Source of the DNA: Aporrectodea caliginosa
Lineage: Eukaryota > Annelida > Clitellata > Crassiclitellata > Lumbricidae
NCBI GenBank assembly: GCA_020284085.1
Contig: JACEVL010000078.1
Span: forward strand, 1,777,810 to 1,841,809
Direction: 5' to 3'
DNA length: 64,000 nt
Below are positions 35,163 through 45,860 of the stretch, in pieces; position 1 is the stretch's first letter, and each line of letters opens with the position of its first letter. Made by a program: the position numbers and the translations under genes. The notes beneath the pieces are model-generated. The model made no database searches, was not told where the DNA came from, and worked only from the letters and a program-made list of their open reading frames with translations.

Positions 35163-36423
35163 CATAGGCGCAACCACCCTATGGGACCCGTGGGACGCGT
35201 CCCCCCAACTTTCGAACAGCTTGGGACCGTCCCCCCAACTTTTGAAAATTTTGAGGCAAACAAGAGCCCAAAATGCACTCCATTTGGTATCAAATGCTCA
35301 AAATTGCGTCGGCTTCTGGGGCTCCGCCCCAGACCCCGACTTACGACGCTCCCCCATACCCCTATAGTCGTCTATAGGAGCTTCTTGCCTTCCGCGATCT
35401 CTCCCTCTGTACCATTAATGCCAGTATAGTACAAGGCTCTGACCTTGGACCTACTGATTTTGTCATAGCCATTTCTAGCCTTAAAACTAAATACAGTGAA
35501 AACCGTCTCACTAAATATGCCGACGATAGCTATACTTGCTGGTCCGGGTGGTCCCTGCTTCCTGCATTGACAGCACTCTTTCTTAACTTGACCATATCTC
35601 TAAGTGGGCATTCATTAGGAATCTTAAATTAAACTATGCTAAGACCAGAGAAATGGTTGTCAAACGACCGAGGTCCAAACCTATTGCCCTCCCTCCTCTC
35701 ATACCTGGCATCGAGTTGGTCCAGGAGATGGTTATTTTGGGTGTCACCATCTCTGATCGGATTGGCTTTGGGGTACACATCATCGTGACACATGGACAAA
35801 ATACATGTATGCTGCAAAGCCCGAAAATCCATGTTCGCGATACGTGTTTTGGTCGCCCACGGTCACCACGGTCAACGTCTCTTTGACGTTGTTGGGGCAA
35901 CTACCCTCGCACGGCTACTTTATGCCTCCTCTGTTTGGTGGGGATTTGCCACTGTAGGGGAACATAAACGCCTTAACGGTATTCTGAGAAAATTGACCCG
36001 TTCAGGCTTCCTCCCTGCCGATTTTCCTAGTTTTGACTAACGCTGTTCTAGAGCATATTCTACTCTTTTCCGTTCAATTCCTTAAACCCTTGTCACGTCC
36101 AGTAAGACTCTAGTTTATTCATTTTAATAAAGTCACATTTTCACAGATCTATAGATGGTTTAGGTGCTTTTATATCGAAATCATCGGTGAAAAATCTGAG
36201 GTAAATTAAAGCCCAAAATGTACTCCATTTGGCATCAAATGCTCAAAATTGCGTCGGGCTCTGGGGCCCCAGACCCCGATGCGAGAGCTTACGACGCTCC
36301 CCATACCCCCTAGTCGTTAGGGGCTTCTTGGCTCGGTACGCAGCTTCGCGCCTTCGGCGCTCGCAACCCCCCACTCAGACATTCTAGTAGGTCCCCAACT
36401 TCTGGACCGTGGTTGCGCCCCTG
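35163..36423. mobile_element. hAT/P-type element carrying a LINE fragment
   Basis: Ends CATAGGCGCAACCAC (left) and CAGGGGCGCAACCAC (right, complement) match at 13 of 15, with a perfect 8-bp duplication. Each half holds the same ~110-bp module (CAAATGCTCAAAATTGCGTC, then CCCAGACCCCGA and TTACGACGCTCCCC) at 35270-35390 and 36208-36335. Between them lies a LINE reverse-transcriptase piece. The LINE probably inserted within the element; no transposase is present. Confidence 0.9.
35391..36170 (+). mobile_element. LINE reverse-transcriptase fragment
   Basis: The plus strand encodes the RT palm motifs INASIVQGSDLGPTDF and KYADDS (YADD at 35516-35527), the catalytic Asp pair of non-LTR reverse transcriptases. 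Frameshifts follow, then KTREMVVKRPRS, ILGVTISDRIGFGVHI and ATTLARLLYASSVWWGF to LTRSGFLPADFPSF (36035). A T-rich 3' part with TTTTAATAAAG ends near 36170. Both 5' truncation and frameshifts make it inactive. The motif order fits CR1/Jockey-like ORF2. Confidence 0.85.
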
Positions 36424-36431
36424 GCTACCGG
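36424..36431. repeat. Right 8-bp target duplication
   Basis: GCTACCGG, pairs with 35155-35162. Confidence 0.92.
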
Positions 36432-36815
36432 GTGTATCCGATGTGGATCCAAGCATGACCTTTAAGCCATATCAAGCTTTATGATACGACGTTGAAAGCT
36501 GTTAAAATGAGAACACTTTATTTGGTACTGAGCAAACGTCACACAGAGCTGAGTTAGAAATACAAAAAAAGGCACCGAAAGAAACGAAGAGGCAGAGAAC
36601 GATGAGGTGAGTCAGGAACAGATAGAGAAGCACAAAAGCAGACTGAGACAGGGACATCTACAGATCAAGCAAAAGACTTATGGGCAACAACTTAGAATAA
36701 TAGGATTACACGAGAAGGACTAGTTGGACAGGGCAGGGGTGGATGCAGGAAAGAAGAAGAAAATGATGATATAAGTTATAACGAAGGACGGATTCCGTAG
36801 ACGGAATAACGACGA
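36432..36815. other. No recognised feature
   Basis: Purine-leaning sequence with no element or exon. Confidence 0.35.
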
Positions 36816-37080
36816 AGGGTGAAGGAAAGAAGGAAAGAAAGAATGAATGAAGGAAAGCAGGAAGGAAGGGAATATGGAAAGAAGGAAGGAAGGAAAGAAA
36901 GAATGTAAAAAGAAAAGAAGGAAGGACAGAAAAAGGAAAGAAGGAAGGAAGGCAAGGAGGAAGAAAGGAAAGAAGGAAGGAAGGAAAGAATGTATAAAGG
37001 AAAGAAAGGAAGGAAAGAAAAAGGAAGGAAGGAAGGAAGGTAAGGAGGAAGGAAGGAAAGAAGGAAGGAAAGAGACGAGA
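36816..37080. repeat. GGAA/AAGG microsatellite
   Basis: About 260 bp of GAAGGAA and AAAGAA units. Phe/Leu/Ser-rich minus frames are artefacts. Confidence 0.96.
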
Positions 37081-37403
37081 GGAGGGTGGAACTTTAAGTT
37101 CTCAGCCGGTGGTTCTCCGCCATTTCGTTTCCTTTCGGTGCCTCTTTCGTGCCTCTGATTGAGTTCCATGTACGCCTAATGTTCTCAAGTTTACAGCTTT
37201 CAACGTCGCGTAATAAAGCGTGGCATGGCTACACTCTTTACGGTCATGCCTGGATAAGCAAGCGCATTCAAAGAGAGGAGAGGAGGATGGAACTTTAAAT
37301 GAATATGTATAAGCAACTGAAGTGAATATATATGCTTGTACGTGCGCATGCATGTACGCTTGTATACATGTCTACATGCTATATGCCTTATATGTATGCA
37401 TGT
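37081..37403. other. No recognised feature
   Basis: GGGTGGAACTTTAAGTTC-like and GGATGGAACTTTAAATG (37085 and 37286) suggest a small direct repeat. No exon recognised. Confidence 0.35.
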
Positions 37404-37645
37404 ATTGTATTGTATTGTATTTTAACACTTGTTATAGCGCCCCTACCAGATTTCCCATTCAGAGGCGCTCCCGACTACTGCGCGAACGCTGAATCGGAGT
37501 TTCACGCCGAAGCGCATGAGCAATTGCGAGTCAAGGACTTGCCCAGGGTCCCTACGCGCGACTTTGAGGTGGATTCAAACCCGCAACCCTCCAGCTGCAA
37601 GGCACCGAACATACCCCCTAAACCACCGCGCCCCAGTTGTATTGT
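37404..37645 (-). mobile_element. tRNA-SINE, LINE-tail family, copy 3 (best copy)
   Basis: Minus strand in order: tRNA-like GGGGCGCGGTGGTTTAGGGG (A-box region), B box GGGTTTGAATCC, body AGGGACCCTGGGCAAGTCC and CAATTGCTCATGCGCTTCGG, then GGGAGCGCCTCTGAATGGG, GGGGCGCTATAACAAGTG and an AATAC pentamer tail (37404-37425). It is the least degraded member here. It depends on a partner LINE, as do all SINEs, and its tail matches the LINEs at 7.6 and 57.2 kb. Confidence 0.9.
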
Positions 37646-37671
37646 GATGTGTTGTATTGTGTGTTGTATTG

Positions 37672-37813
37672 TACTCCACGTTTATAATGCGACCGAGCCA
37701 CCCGCAGTAAAGATCCGAGAAATTAATCTCTGATAAACCGACCGGACCGGGAAGCGAACCCGGGGTGCCGGCGTGACGAGCGGGCTACCAACCCACTCGG
37801 CCACTCAGGACCC
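37672..37813 (-). mobile_element. Second SINE family (Leu/Ser-like tRNA head), copy 1
   Basis: The minus strand reads TCCTGAGTGGCCGAGTGGG (A box TGGCCGAGTGG) and CCCGGGTTCGCTTCCCGG (B box), then TTTATCAGAGATTAATTTC, CGGATCTTTACTGCGGGTGG and CTCGGTCGCATTATAAACG. It is nearly identical over about 130 bp to 42445-42580. The GTAT array at 37816 abuts its 5' side. Confidence 0.9.
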
Positions 37814-37815
37814 TT

Positions 37816-37857
37816 TGTATGTATGTATGTATGTATGTATGTATGTATGTATGTATG

Positions 37858-37891
<34 letters not shown>

Positions 37892-37900
37892 TGTATGTAT
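37816..37900. repeat. GTAT microsatellite
   Basis: About 85 bp of GTAT repeats. Confidence 0.98.
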
Positions 37901-37902
37901 AA

Positions 37903-38157
37903 AATAATAATAATAATCTTTTCTTTATTAAAGCGCCTGACAAACGCACTGCGCTGTACATTTACATGTTATGCAATTGAAACAATTCACCAGAAGAACA
38001 CAAATGACAGAAAACATAAATCTTAACTACTAACAGAACAGACAGCCTGCAATACTGGTTCTGTAATAGCAGCCTACAAAGCATGTCCGCCCTACGGGAC
38101 TCGAACTCGGTACCTCTTGCTCTCTATGCCAGTGTGTTAACCAATGCGCTATGTATG
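37903..38157 (-). mobile_element. Third SINE family, complete with ATT tail
   Basis: The minus strand begins tRNA-like AGCGCATTGGTTAACACAC, has B box GAGTTCGAGTCCC, and ends ACAGCGCAGTGCGTTTGTC, AGGCGCTTTAATAAAG and an ATT tail (37903-37916). Three SINEs thus lie in a row in one orientation between 37.4 and 38.2 kb. Confidence 0.8.
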
Positions 38158-38624
38158 TATGTATGCGTACAGAACCTCACAAAGGTCCTGCAACATGGCT
38201 ACCTAAAGCACTCCTTTCATGAGTCTGCAAATGACAGTGTATGCCTCGTTCTGCTTCATTTTGAAGGAATGTCGCGAATGGTCGATGACAGCAAAGTTAA
38301 CGGATATTCTTCGTAATCGGATAAGCTATCTGAGTCTGCAGGAAGCTGCGTGATGTTTGATATTCATGAAATGCAACTGATACAAGAGTTGGAAATCTAT
38401 ACCAGGCTATTGATATAGGGTCAGTTTATTGGATTTGGTTGTTGACTCATGCGATACACGTAAACAAACACATAAAGCTGAACAAAATGGCACTGTTTTT
38501 GTATTGGTGTGCTCCATTGTATGTGGTGTGTTTACGCCTTTGTTAGAGGATGTTCGTGATGGCGCAATGTAAGGTTACATATTTACATTTACATGCATTC
38601 GAGTATAACCCAATGAGTAGCCTA
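38158..38624. other. No recognised feature
   Basis: Unique-looking sequence with no supported exon. Confidence 0.35.
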
Positions 38625-38900
38625 GTGTAGTTAAGTCTAGTGTAGTTAAGTATAGTATAGTTCTGTCTAGTGTAGTTTAGGCTTTTGTTTCTATTAGTGT
38701 AATGTTAGAGTATTGGCTATCTACATGTATACTAGTGTAGTACTTTTTAGGCAGCAATACTCTTTCGTCTAGGTAGAGGGATTTAGTCCAGTCTATGAGC
38801 TAGTCAATATTCAATAGGCTAGTCTATTGCCTATTCTAATCTATAATCTAGACTATAGTCTAGTCTATAGTCTAGTTTACTCTTGTCTAACCTAGTCTAG
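38625..38900. repeat. Degenerate TAGTC/TAGTG pentamer tract
   Basis: Many TAGTCTAGTGTAGT words with increasing decay to the right. Confidence 0.75.
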
Positions 38901-39188
38901 CCTTGTCTTGTGCTACTTTCATCTTATTTGAAGACTAATATGGCCCCGTTTTGTGTCAAATAAGGGCAACAACAGAACAACAGATGGAATTAAATCCCGC
39001 AATCATAATATTTTCCACGGATGCAGTCGAGGCTCAGGCAGACCAGCGAAGCCTTCATTGGCCGAAATTATCCGAAGACAGATTTTCTGTCTTCACCTAA
39101 ACAACACCCTATTGTTGTTTTTTCTCACCTAATCAGACCTCACGAGATCTCATCTATTCAGACATTCAGTCATTCAGTCAGTATCCTG

Positions 39189-39525
39189 TCTGTCTGTCTG
39201 TCTCTGTGTTTGTCTGTCTTTGTGACTGTCTGTCTTTGTGTCTGTCTGATCTTTGTGTATGTCTGTTTTTGTGTCGGTCTGCCTTTGTGTCTTTCTGTCT
39301 TTGTGTCTGTTTGTCTTCGTATCTGGCTGCCTTTGTGTCTGTCTCTGTGTCTGTCTATCTTTGTGTCTGTCTTTGTGTATCTCTTTGTGTATGTATGTCT
39401 TAGTGTATGTCTGTCTATCCTGTCTTTGTGTTAGTCTGTCTTTATGTCTGCCTCTCGTTTTGTCTGTCTGTAAGTCTGTCTGTCTGTCTATCTGTCTATC
39501 AGATAGGTGGTCAGTCTGTTTGTTT
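39189..39525. repeat. CTGT/TTTGTGT microsatellite
   Basis: About 335 bp of CTGTCTGT and TTTGTGTCTGT units. Cys/Val/Leu-rich plus frames (up to 137 codons) are artefacts. Confidence 0.96.
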
Positions 39526-39836
39526 GTCTATCTTCAACCTAGATAAAATGTGTAGCCTAAATCAGATTGTTCCTATTGTTCTGTTGAACGGAGAGCCCAA
39601 CAGACTTGAACTACATTACATGGGGTCAACGCTCAGTAGTCTATAGACTACTATATCAACCAAGCGTTCACCCTCAATTTCACCCTCAATGAAAGTTATG
39701 TCTGCAACGATCAGACATATTTCGTATCTAAATATTTATGTGGCGCCTTTTTCAATTATAGGCTGCAGATGAAAATCTCAAAATGATTGCGATAACGTTG
39801 AACAGAACAACACAAACGTTAAAAGGGTGGTTAACC
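39526..39836. other. Mostly unassigned
   Basis: ATTTATGTGGCGCCTTTTTC near 39732 resembles the start of a reverse LINE/SINE tail. Nothing else is recognised. Confidence 0.35.
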
Positions 39837-40146
39837 CGTTCCATGCGATAGCTAAAACATGGAGTAATATTTTGAAAGATGGCTAAAACGCTAAAAAGAA
39901 TGGCTAAAATTGTCAACTGGTTGGCTGAAGCGTTCGGCAGTTGAGCTAAACTTTTTAACGAAAGGCTAAAATATTAAAATGCATGGCTAAATGTTAAGGC
40001 GATGACGAAAATATCCAAAGAGAAGGTAAAATATTCAAAGAGAAGGTAAAATATTCAAAGAGAAGGTAAAATATTCAAAGAGAAGGTAAAATATTCAAAG
40101 AGAACGTAAAATATTCAAAGAGAAGGTAAAATATTCAAAGGGATTA
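39837..40146. repeat. 20-bp minisatellite with a degenerate left half
   Basis: 40013-40140 holds about six near-identical units of GAAGGTAAAATATTCAAAGA. 39837-40012 holds diverged relatives such as ATGGCTAAAAC, GGCTAAAATATTAAAATG and GACGAAAATATCCAAAG. The array looks homogenised at one end only. Confidence 0.9.
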
Positions 40147-40470
40147 TGCCTAATCGTCGGCAACGGACTTATTTTATATAAATCTTATTATTATTAGATT
40201 CTAAACTTTAGACTGCAATTTCTATTAGTTCAAAAACTGGGCCTCACTATGGAATGTTTAGGTATACCCTTTTAATTAACTACCGTAGTTAAGATTGTTG
40301 CCGTGCTTCATAATAATGTGTCGCTAACCTCAACGTAGTTAAATGGTGAAATCGGGTGTCGCTAATATATCCTTTCTGGGCCTCTCATTTGTCAACGTCC
40401 GTTGTTAAATAACCAATGTTTAACTGATGTTTCTAATACGGTTGCAATAAAAAATTGATTGATTGATTAA
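40147..40470 (+). mobile_element. LINE 3' UTR with GATT tail
   Basis: Ends in GGTTGCAATAAAAAATTG followed by ATTGATTGATT, a retroelement end with a tetramer tail. No coding part is visible, so the left limit is uncertain. Confidence 0.5.
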
Positions 40471-41101
40471 TATAAACGGCATTCAATATAAAAAGTGGCC
40501 ACATCGAGTGATCAGACTATCGTGGCTGCTAGTAGGCCACATAACTCTGTCGTTCGATCGATCATACTTTGCAACGATATGGCGATATAATTTTGAAGTC
40601 TGCAGCTTCTGAATTACCACGGAACATCGGTCTGGCTAAGACCCCCTATATCGGCCCAACCATAAATGGGTTCCCTGGCCAGTTCCTGGTCAGGCTTTAA
40701 TATGTCTTCGGTCAGTTTTGGTCAGTTCTTTTCGGTCTTTTATAGCGATCGACCGCCGCGTTAGAATGTTCTTCAAACGGCGCCATGAAGGTAATTTATG
40801 GCGTAATTGCTGGAGAAAATATCGGTCGAACGCAAGGTTCTTAGCTGAGATATGACGGCATGGGTGGGAAGGATAGGGTGGAGTTCGGTGGGTGGGTAGG
40901 CTTGTGGACGCCGGAAACATGAGCACTTAATTAACTGTAAAGTCTTGGGAATTTATTTGAAGCCAACGCGTGTATGGTACGGTGATAAGGATGACATGTG
41001 ATGAGAACGACTGTTAGTGTGGATTCGTCGAAGTCTGAGAAATGTCCAGTCGTATAGATAGATAGAGATGAACGACTACATTCAAATCGCGCAGTTTCTA
41101 G
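40471..41101. other. No recognised feature
   Basis: Unique-looking sequence. Short frames only. Confidence 0.35.
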
Positions 41102-41155
41102 ATTCTTTGTCATCATCGTCGTCGTCGTCGTCATCATCGTCATCTTCGCTTGTAG
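41102..41155. repeat. TCATCG/TCG triplet repeat
   Basis: About 50 bp of TCATCG and GTCGTCG units. The minus frame is Asp-rich. Confidence 0.9.
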
Positions 41156-41630
41156 ATGAAGAAGTAGACAAAAAGAAAGCGAATGCGAGCAAGAAGAAAA
41201 GAGAAAGAACAAATAAGCAGTAGAAAATTAGGAGAAATAGAAGATGGTAGTTATTAATAAAAGGAAAATAAGAACAAGAATATAATTTTATAGGCCTAGT
41301 AGGTATGCGGTACTGTGGTGGTAGTAGTAGTACTAACAGTAGTAATAGATGCACGGAACTCCTGCTTCGTCAGCTTGAAATTAGGGTTCAGTTAGGAAAG
41401 ACAAGAAGACATTGGTGAGGATCAGCGAAGCTCTTCACACTACAACAATAGTGACCGACTATGGTAGTCTAGCAGAGACCCGATTGCATACTTGGGAAGT
41501 TGGGAGACATTACTAGAGTTTTAAGTATCAATGTTGTCTGATCATTTCACTTAGTTTAGAATAAAAACCAATAAAAATAGAAGTCTTATTCTTTGAAAAA
41601 TTTTCCCATGCCATTCTGTCATATGGACAT
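41156..41630. other. No recognised feature
   Basis: A GTAGTA patch (41318-41345); otherwise nothing is recognised. Confidence 0.35.
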
Positions 41631-41695
41631 TCTGACCGTGTCATTCTGACCGTGACATTTTGTCCGTGACATTTTGCCTGATGACATTTTGTCAG
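41631..41695. repeat. 14-bp tandem repeat (ACATTTTGTCCGTG type)
   Basis: Units CATTCTGACCGTGT, CATTCTGACCGTGA, CATTTTGTCCGTGA and relatives occur in tandem, four to five copies. Confidence 0.85.
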
Positions 41696-41701
41696 GCCAC
41701 C

Positions 41702-41850
41702 GGTAGTAGTGGTAGCAGTAGTAGTAATAGTTGAAGTAACAGAAGAAAAAGATGACTAAGAACAATATCAAGGTGGTAGTAGTGGTAGCAGTAGTAAGCT
41801 TAGTAATAGTTGAAGTACAGAAGAAGAAGATGACGAAGAACAATATCAAA
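41702..41850. repeat. ~72-bp tandem duplication, two units
   Basis: GTAGTAGTGGTAGCAGTAGT ... AAGAACAATATCAA occurs at 41702-41770 and again at 41774-41849. Confidence 0.9.
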
Positions 41851-42444
41851 CGGAATCAGAAGAAGTCGTAGAAGCAGCTGCAGCAAAAGCTCCAGCAACC
41901 GAAGACGTAGCAGCAGGAACATGAGTAGAAAAAGCAGGAGAACAGTAATCGTGATATTTCCCGATGCTTTTGCGTTGGAGGTCATCACGCACTGGACATG
42001 ATGAGAATTCGGTCGTGACGCTGTGACGGAAGCCACTTGACGAGGCAGAACACGGAAGAAGAAGCTCTAGAAATGCATTTAATTCTATATGGGAACAATT
42101 GCTTCGCTTGTAATCAACAGCAGCACGAGCAGCAGCAGCAGCAGTAGCAGCAGCAGCCTTGACGTTAAAAAAGTGAAAAAGAATCCACCTCACGCATCGC
42201 AGAAGCCAGGAGCTGACACCTGTTTCCTGCACTGCATCGCTTCACGTCTCTTCACGGCAGCAGTCGAGACGAATAGAGAACGACAGTCAAAGACCAACAG
42301 AGCCAAAGAGTCAGATAGGGAGAGACCAAGACAGACACTGAGAGACATAGACATACAAAGTCAGTGACAGACGGAGACAGAGTAAGAGACATATAGTCAT
42401 CATAGTTATATATAAAGGCAGAAAGAGACACTGCGGCAAGAGAT
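41851..42444. other. CAG-rich unassigned sequence
   Basis: CAGCAG and AGC triplets recur (41875-41925 and 42115-42160), then ACAGA-rich sequence (42290-42430). No gene supported. Confidence 0.45.
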
Positions 42445-42620
42445 CCTGAGTGGCCGAGTGGGTTGGTAGCCCGCTCTCCACGCCGGCGGCCTGGGTTCGA
42501 TTCCGGGTCGGTCGGTTTATCAGAGATTTATTTCTCGGATCTTTACTGCGGGTGGCTCGGTCGCAATATAAACGTGAAGTACGAGGTTGCTTTAGAAGCA
42601 GTGTCCGATTTGCCGGGGAG
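42445..42620 (+). mobile_element. Second SINE family (Leu/Ser-like tRNA head), copy 2
   Basis: A box TGGCCGAGTGG, B box GGTTCGATTCC, then TTTATCAGAGATTTATTTC, CGGATCTTTACTGCGGGTGG and CTCGGTCGCAATATAAACG. Opposite orientation to 37672-37813. The 3' end is unclear beyond about 42620. Confidence 0.9.
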
Positions 42621-43012
42621 TTGGGGTTGGACCCCAGCTTGTTCTTTTGACCCCCTGTTTCTAGCCTTTGACCGAACCCCTAGGGGTCTTCTTGACCCCT
42701 CAAATTCGTTACCCACCGTCCTATACCAAACGATTCCATAATATAGTCTCCATTATGACCAATCGGCCCGATATAGGTTGATATTGTGAAATGCTTTTTA
42801 AGGAGTAGAGATCTCTTATCAGACATTACGACAACAAAACAAGAGCAATAGGCAACAATAACAACAACGAAAATAATTACTATTGTTATTGTTCTTATGT
42901 GGCATTCATTGCGCGTGCAGTCAGTAAATCTGAACCTGGGCCTCGAAAAAATTGCCAATGTGGAACCTCCTACTTTTTGGTCCCAACGCAATTATAGATA
43001 GTTTAAATCTCT
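42621..43012. other. No recognised feature
   Basis: TTGACCCC/GACCCCT words recur at 42625-42700. No exon recognised. Confidence 0.35.
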
Positions 43013-43079
43013 CTGTCTCTGTCTCTGTCTCTGTCTGTGTGTCTTGTGTGTCTCTCTGTCTCTCTGTCTCTGTCTCTGA

Positions 43080-43153
<74 letters not shown>

Positions 43154-43164
43154 GTTTCTGTTTC

Positions 43165-43250
<86 letters not shown>
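43013..43250. repeat. CTGT then CT microsatellite
   Basis: About 240 bp, mostly CT dinucleotides with CTGTTT interruptions at 43146-43170. Confidence 0.98.
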
Positions 43251-43251
<1 letters not shown>

Positions 43252-43396
43252 AATTCTGTCCTCTCCCTATCGTCTGTTTATAATCTTTCTGTTTATATTA
43301 TTTTGTGTTTGTATCAGGTGTGCGTGCTTTTCCCTACATTTTTCTTTCTTTTCTCCCACGCCCCTCTGCGTCTCTATATTTCTTTCTTTCTTTCTC
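43251..43396. other. Spacer between microsatellites
   Basis: T-rich sequence without features. Confidence 0.4.
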
Positions 43397-43397
43397 T

Positions 43398-43465
<68 letters not shown>
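43397..43465. repeat. GT microsatellite
   Basis: About 68 bp of uninterrupted GT. Confidence 0.98.
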
Positions 43466-43466
<1 letters not shown>

Positions 43467-43689
43467 CGTACCATCATTGGCTTTCCACTCCGTTTCTGTC
43501 TCGTATTTCGAACATGAATCACTTCGAATATTTTTATAAAATATCAGTATTTCCGACTCGAAAATTATATTTCTTTCCTGGAAAGCATAAAATTTAATTG
43601 AAAATAATTACCTTGAAGGCATGTTTGCGTTCGAAAATAAAAGTTTTACACCGTAAGTCTTATACGCCGTTCTTTGCTTCTGCGGTGGT
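43466..43689. other. No recognised feature
   Basis: Unique-looking sequence. Confidence 0.35.
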
Positions 43690-44060
43690 TGTCTGCATGT
43701 ATATCTCCCTTATGCCATCTATTCCTTTATGTATATATAAATGTATATGTAATAATGAATCTAATAACATATAATATATACAATATATAAGATCTAATAA
43801 GATATATATATATATATATATACGGACGGAACAGATCATAGATGGCATAAAGGAGATATGAAGACAACACATATATATATATTATATAATAATATAGAAG
43901 AGTGGCGTCTTTGGAAGTTGGAACCTGCCGAAGGGCAGAGAACTTAAAGAAGAATATATATATATATATTATATATATAATATATATATATGCAGATGGC
44001 ATAAGGGAGATATATACAGACATTCCCACACACACACACATAATGTTACATATATATATA

Positions 44061-44092
<32 letters not shown>

Positions 44093-44095
44093 ATT
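43690..44095. repeat. TA-rich foldback repeat
   Basis: GTATATCTCCCTTATGCCAT at 43699-43718 is inverted at 43994-44016 (GATGGCATAAGGGAGATATA) with few mismatches. A third copy in the right orientation lies at 43843-43860. TA dinucleotide runs fill the rest. It is probably a TA-expanded MITE. Confidence 0.75.
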
Positions 44096-45220
44096 TGTCA
44101 ACAATTTGTGTTATTGCATATAATGACGTTGATGACTCAAACAAATCAAAATCAGTTATTACAGCAATTGCTCATTTGTCTAGCATACAAGCTGGGAACA
44201 CGTCACATTATCATTTTTAAAACCATTCTGCAGTCCCTCTGACCTGGATAGCTTTTTCGGTATCGCCACTTGGACTACTCTGGGAGAGGTCTTCAGATTG
44301 TTTCCCCTGCTGATAGTTGTATACTCTTAGGCTGAACTGACAATCCGTAATGTAAATCGAAATTCGGAACTAGTTCCTCTTCAGTGGATTACGTTCCATA
44401 CTCTGGACGAGCTCTGCGTGTGTGCGAGTGCTCACTATAGTGGTAAACTTTCTAGCTATCAAGGAACTGTTTGCTTAGGCCTACATATGAACGTTTTTTT
44501 AAAATAAATTTTAACACCATTTATGCCAACTTAGGCTGTGCTGTTGTGAGGTACTAAAAGTTTCTGTAAGAAGTATCTAGATAATACCAACTATAACTAT
44601 CCTATCTCATTAAGGTTTACGCTTCCTTGTCTGAGTGAGCGCATGGCTTTTCGTTCCTCGGTGCACACAACAACCTGGCTGTACCTACATCTAGATTTTC
44701 CAGAAACTAGCATAGCAACTTCCCCTTTTCGGCCAATTGTATGTTGCTTCTTCGCCTCTAGACTCTTATGCATGCACCCATCCAATTAACACAGTGCATT
44801 TAAAATACCTCACAAAATAATGTGCGGCCTTCTTTAGCCTCAGTTGTATTAAAAGATCGTTAAGAAAAACCTTCAGTTGTTAGCAAACAGTGCTCAGGTA
44901 ACTGAAACAGTCACTAGCGGACGAATTCCGACTTAAAGCAGAGCTCAATCGACGAACTATGATCTATGGTCGAGAGAAGACACATGTAGGCCTATATATC
45001 TTGTGAACGATTGAAAGCGTGTCTTGTCAAGAACTGTTATGCCTCATTACGATTACGCGAGCAATTCAACGGTATAAATTTTCTTTGCCCAGCTAGCTGA
45101 GAGAAAAGGGAAAGCAGTTGTAGTGGAAAATAGGCCAGTTCCCATGCCCGACAGGGTTCGACCGACCGGGAATCTGTCGACGATTTAAGACTGATTTAGA
45201 TGGACACAGTCACTGACCAG
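44096..45220. other. No recognised feature
   Basis: Over 1.1 kb of unique-looking sequence with only short chance frames. Confidence 0.4.
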
Positions 45221-45300
45221 TTCCTCCCTCTCTCTGTCTTTGTCTCTGTATATCTGTTTCTGTCTGTCTGGCTGTCTCTGTCTCTCTGTCGTACTGTTTA
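45221..45300. repeat. CTGT/CTCT microsatellite
   Basis: About 75 bp of short pyrimidine units. Confidence 0.9.
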
Positions 45301-45615
45301 GTGGATTTGAACGTGACGCTGGTGACGTAAGGTTTCTTAGTTGGCGGCGGAAGACAGAACAAAGAGGGAAAGAGGGAAGAAAACAAGAGACAGTGGATAG
45401 TAACAGATGCACTGACATACACAGTCAGGTTCGCATTAAGGAGGTGCTAATGGTGCTGCAGAACCCGGGCCCGCAGTTTTGAGGAGCCCGCATTTTATCA
45501 TTTTATAGATGTGTGCGTGGTGGACCGGTGGTTGTCAGAGGGGAGGGGCATTGGAGGGTAATCACAACACCCGGGGCCGCAATAGTCTTAATGCGGCTTT
45601 GTACACAGTTACAGA
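45301..45615. other. No recognised feature
   Basis: Contains GC-rich CCCGGGCCCGCAG and CCCGGGGCCGC words (45464, 45572) but no matched ends. Confidence 0.35.
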
Positions 45616-45768
45616 GAGTGTCAGAAACAGTGACAGAGACAGACAGGCAGAGAGTTCAATTTGGATTGCATGGAAGAAAAAACTGTTTGTGCATTGCAGA
45701 AGTGAGAGAGACAGACAGACAGGGAAAGACAGACAGACAGATAGACAGACAGACAGACAGAGAGATAG
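45616..45768. repeat. ACAG microsatellite, interrupted
   Basis: GACAGACAG units at 45620-45645 and 45705-45768. Confidence 0.93.
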
Positions 45769-45860
45769 ACAGTTATGCAATTATCATTGCATAACTGTTG
45801 TCCCATTTGTGCGTTTGCAAATGGCGTAATAAAGACCATACTTACTTACTTACTTACTTA
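45769..45860 (+). mobile_element. Retroelement 3' end, CTTA-tail family, with hairpin
   Basis: A perfect 13-bp stem (ACAGTTATGCAAT, 45769-45781) with loop TATC and complement 45786-45798. Then AATGGCGTAATAAAGACC and TACTTACTTACTTA follow. The terminus matches 8976-9063 and 13950-14035. Confidence 0.6.

Noticed and set aside
42445..42520. Possible functional tRNA gene (Leu/Ser-like)
   Set aside because: A and B boxes are present, but the same tRNA-like head plus body recurs at 37.7 kb, so it is a SINE.
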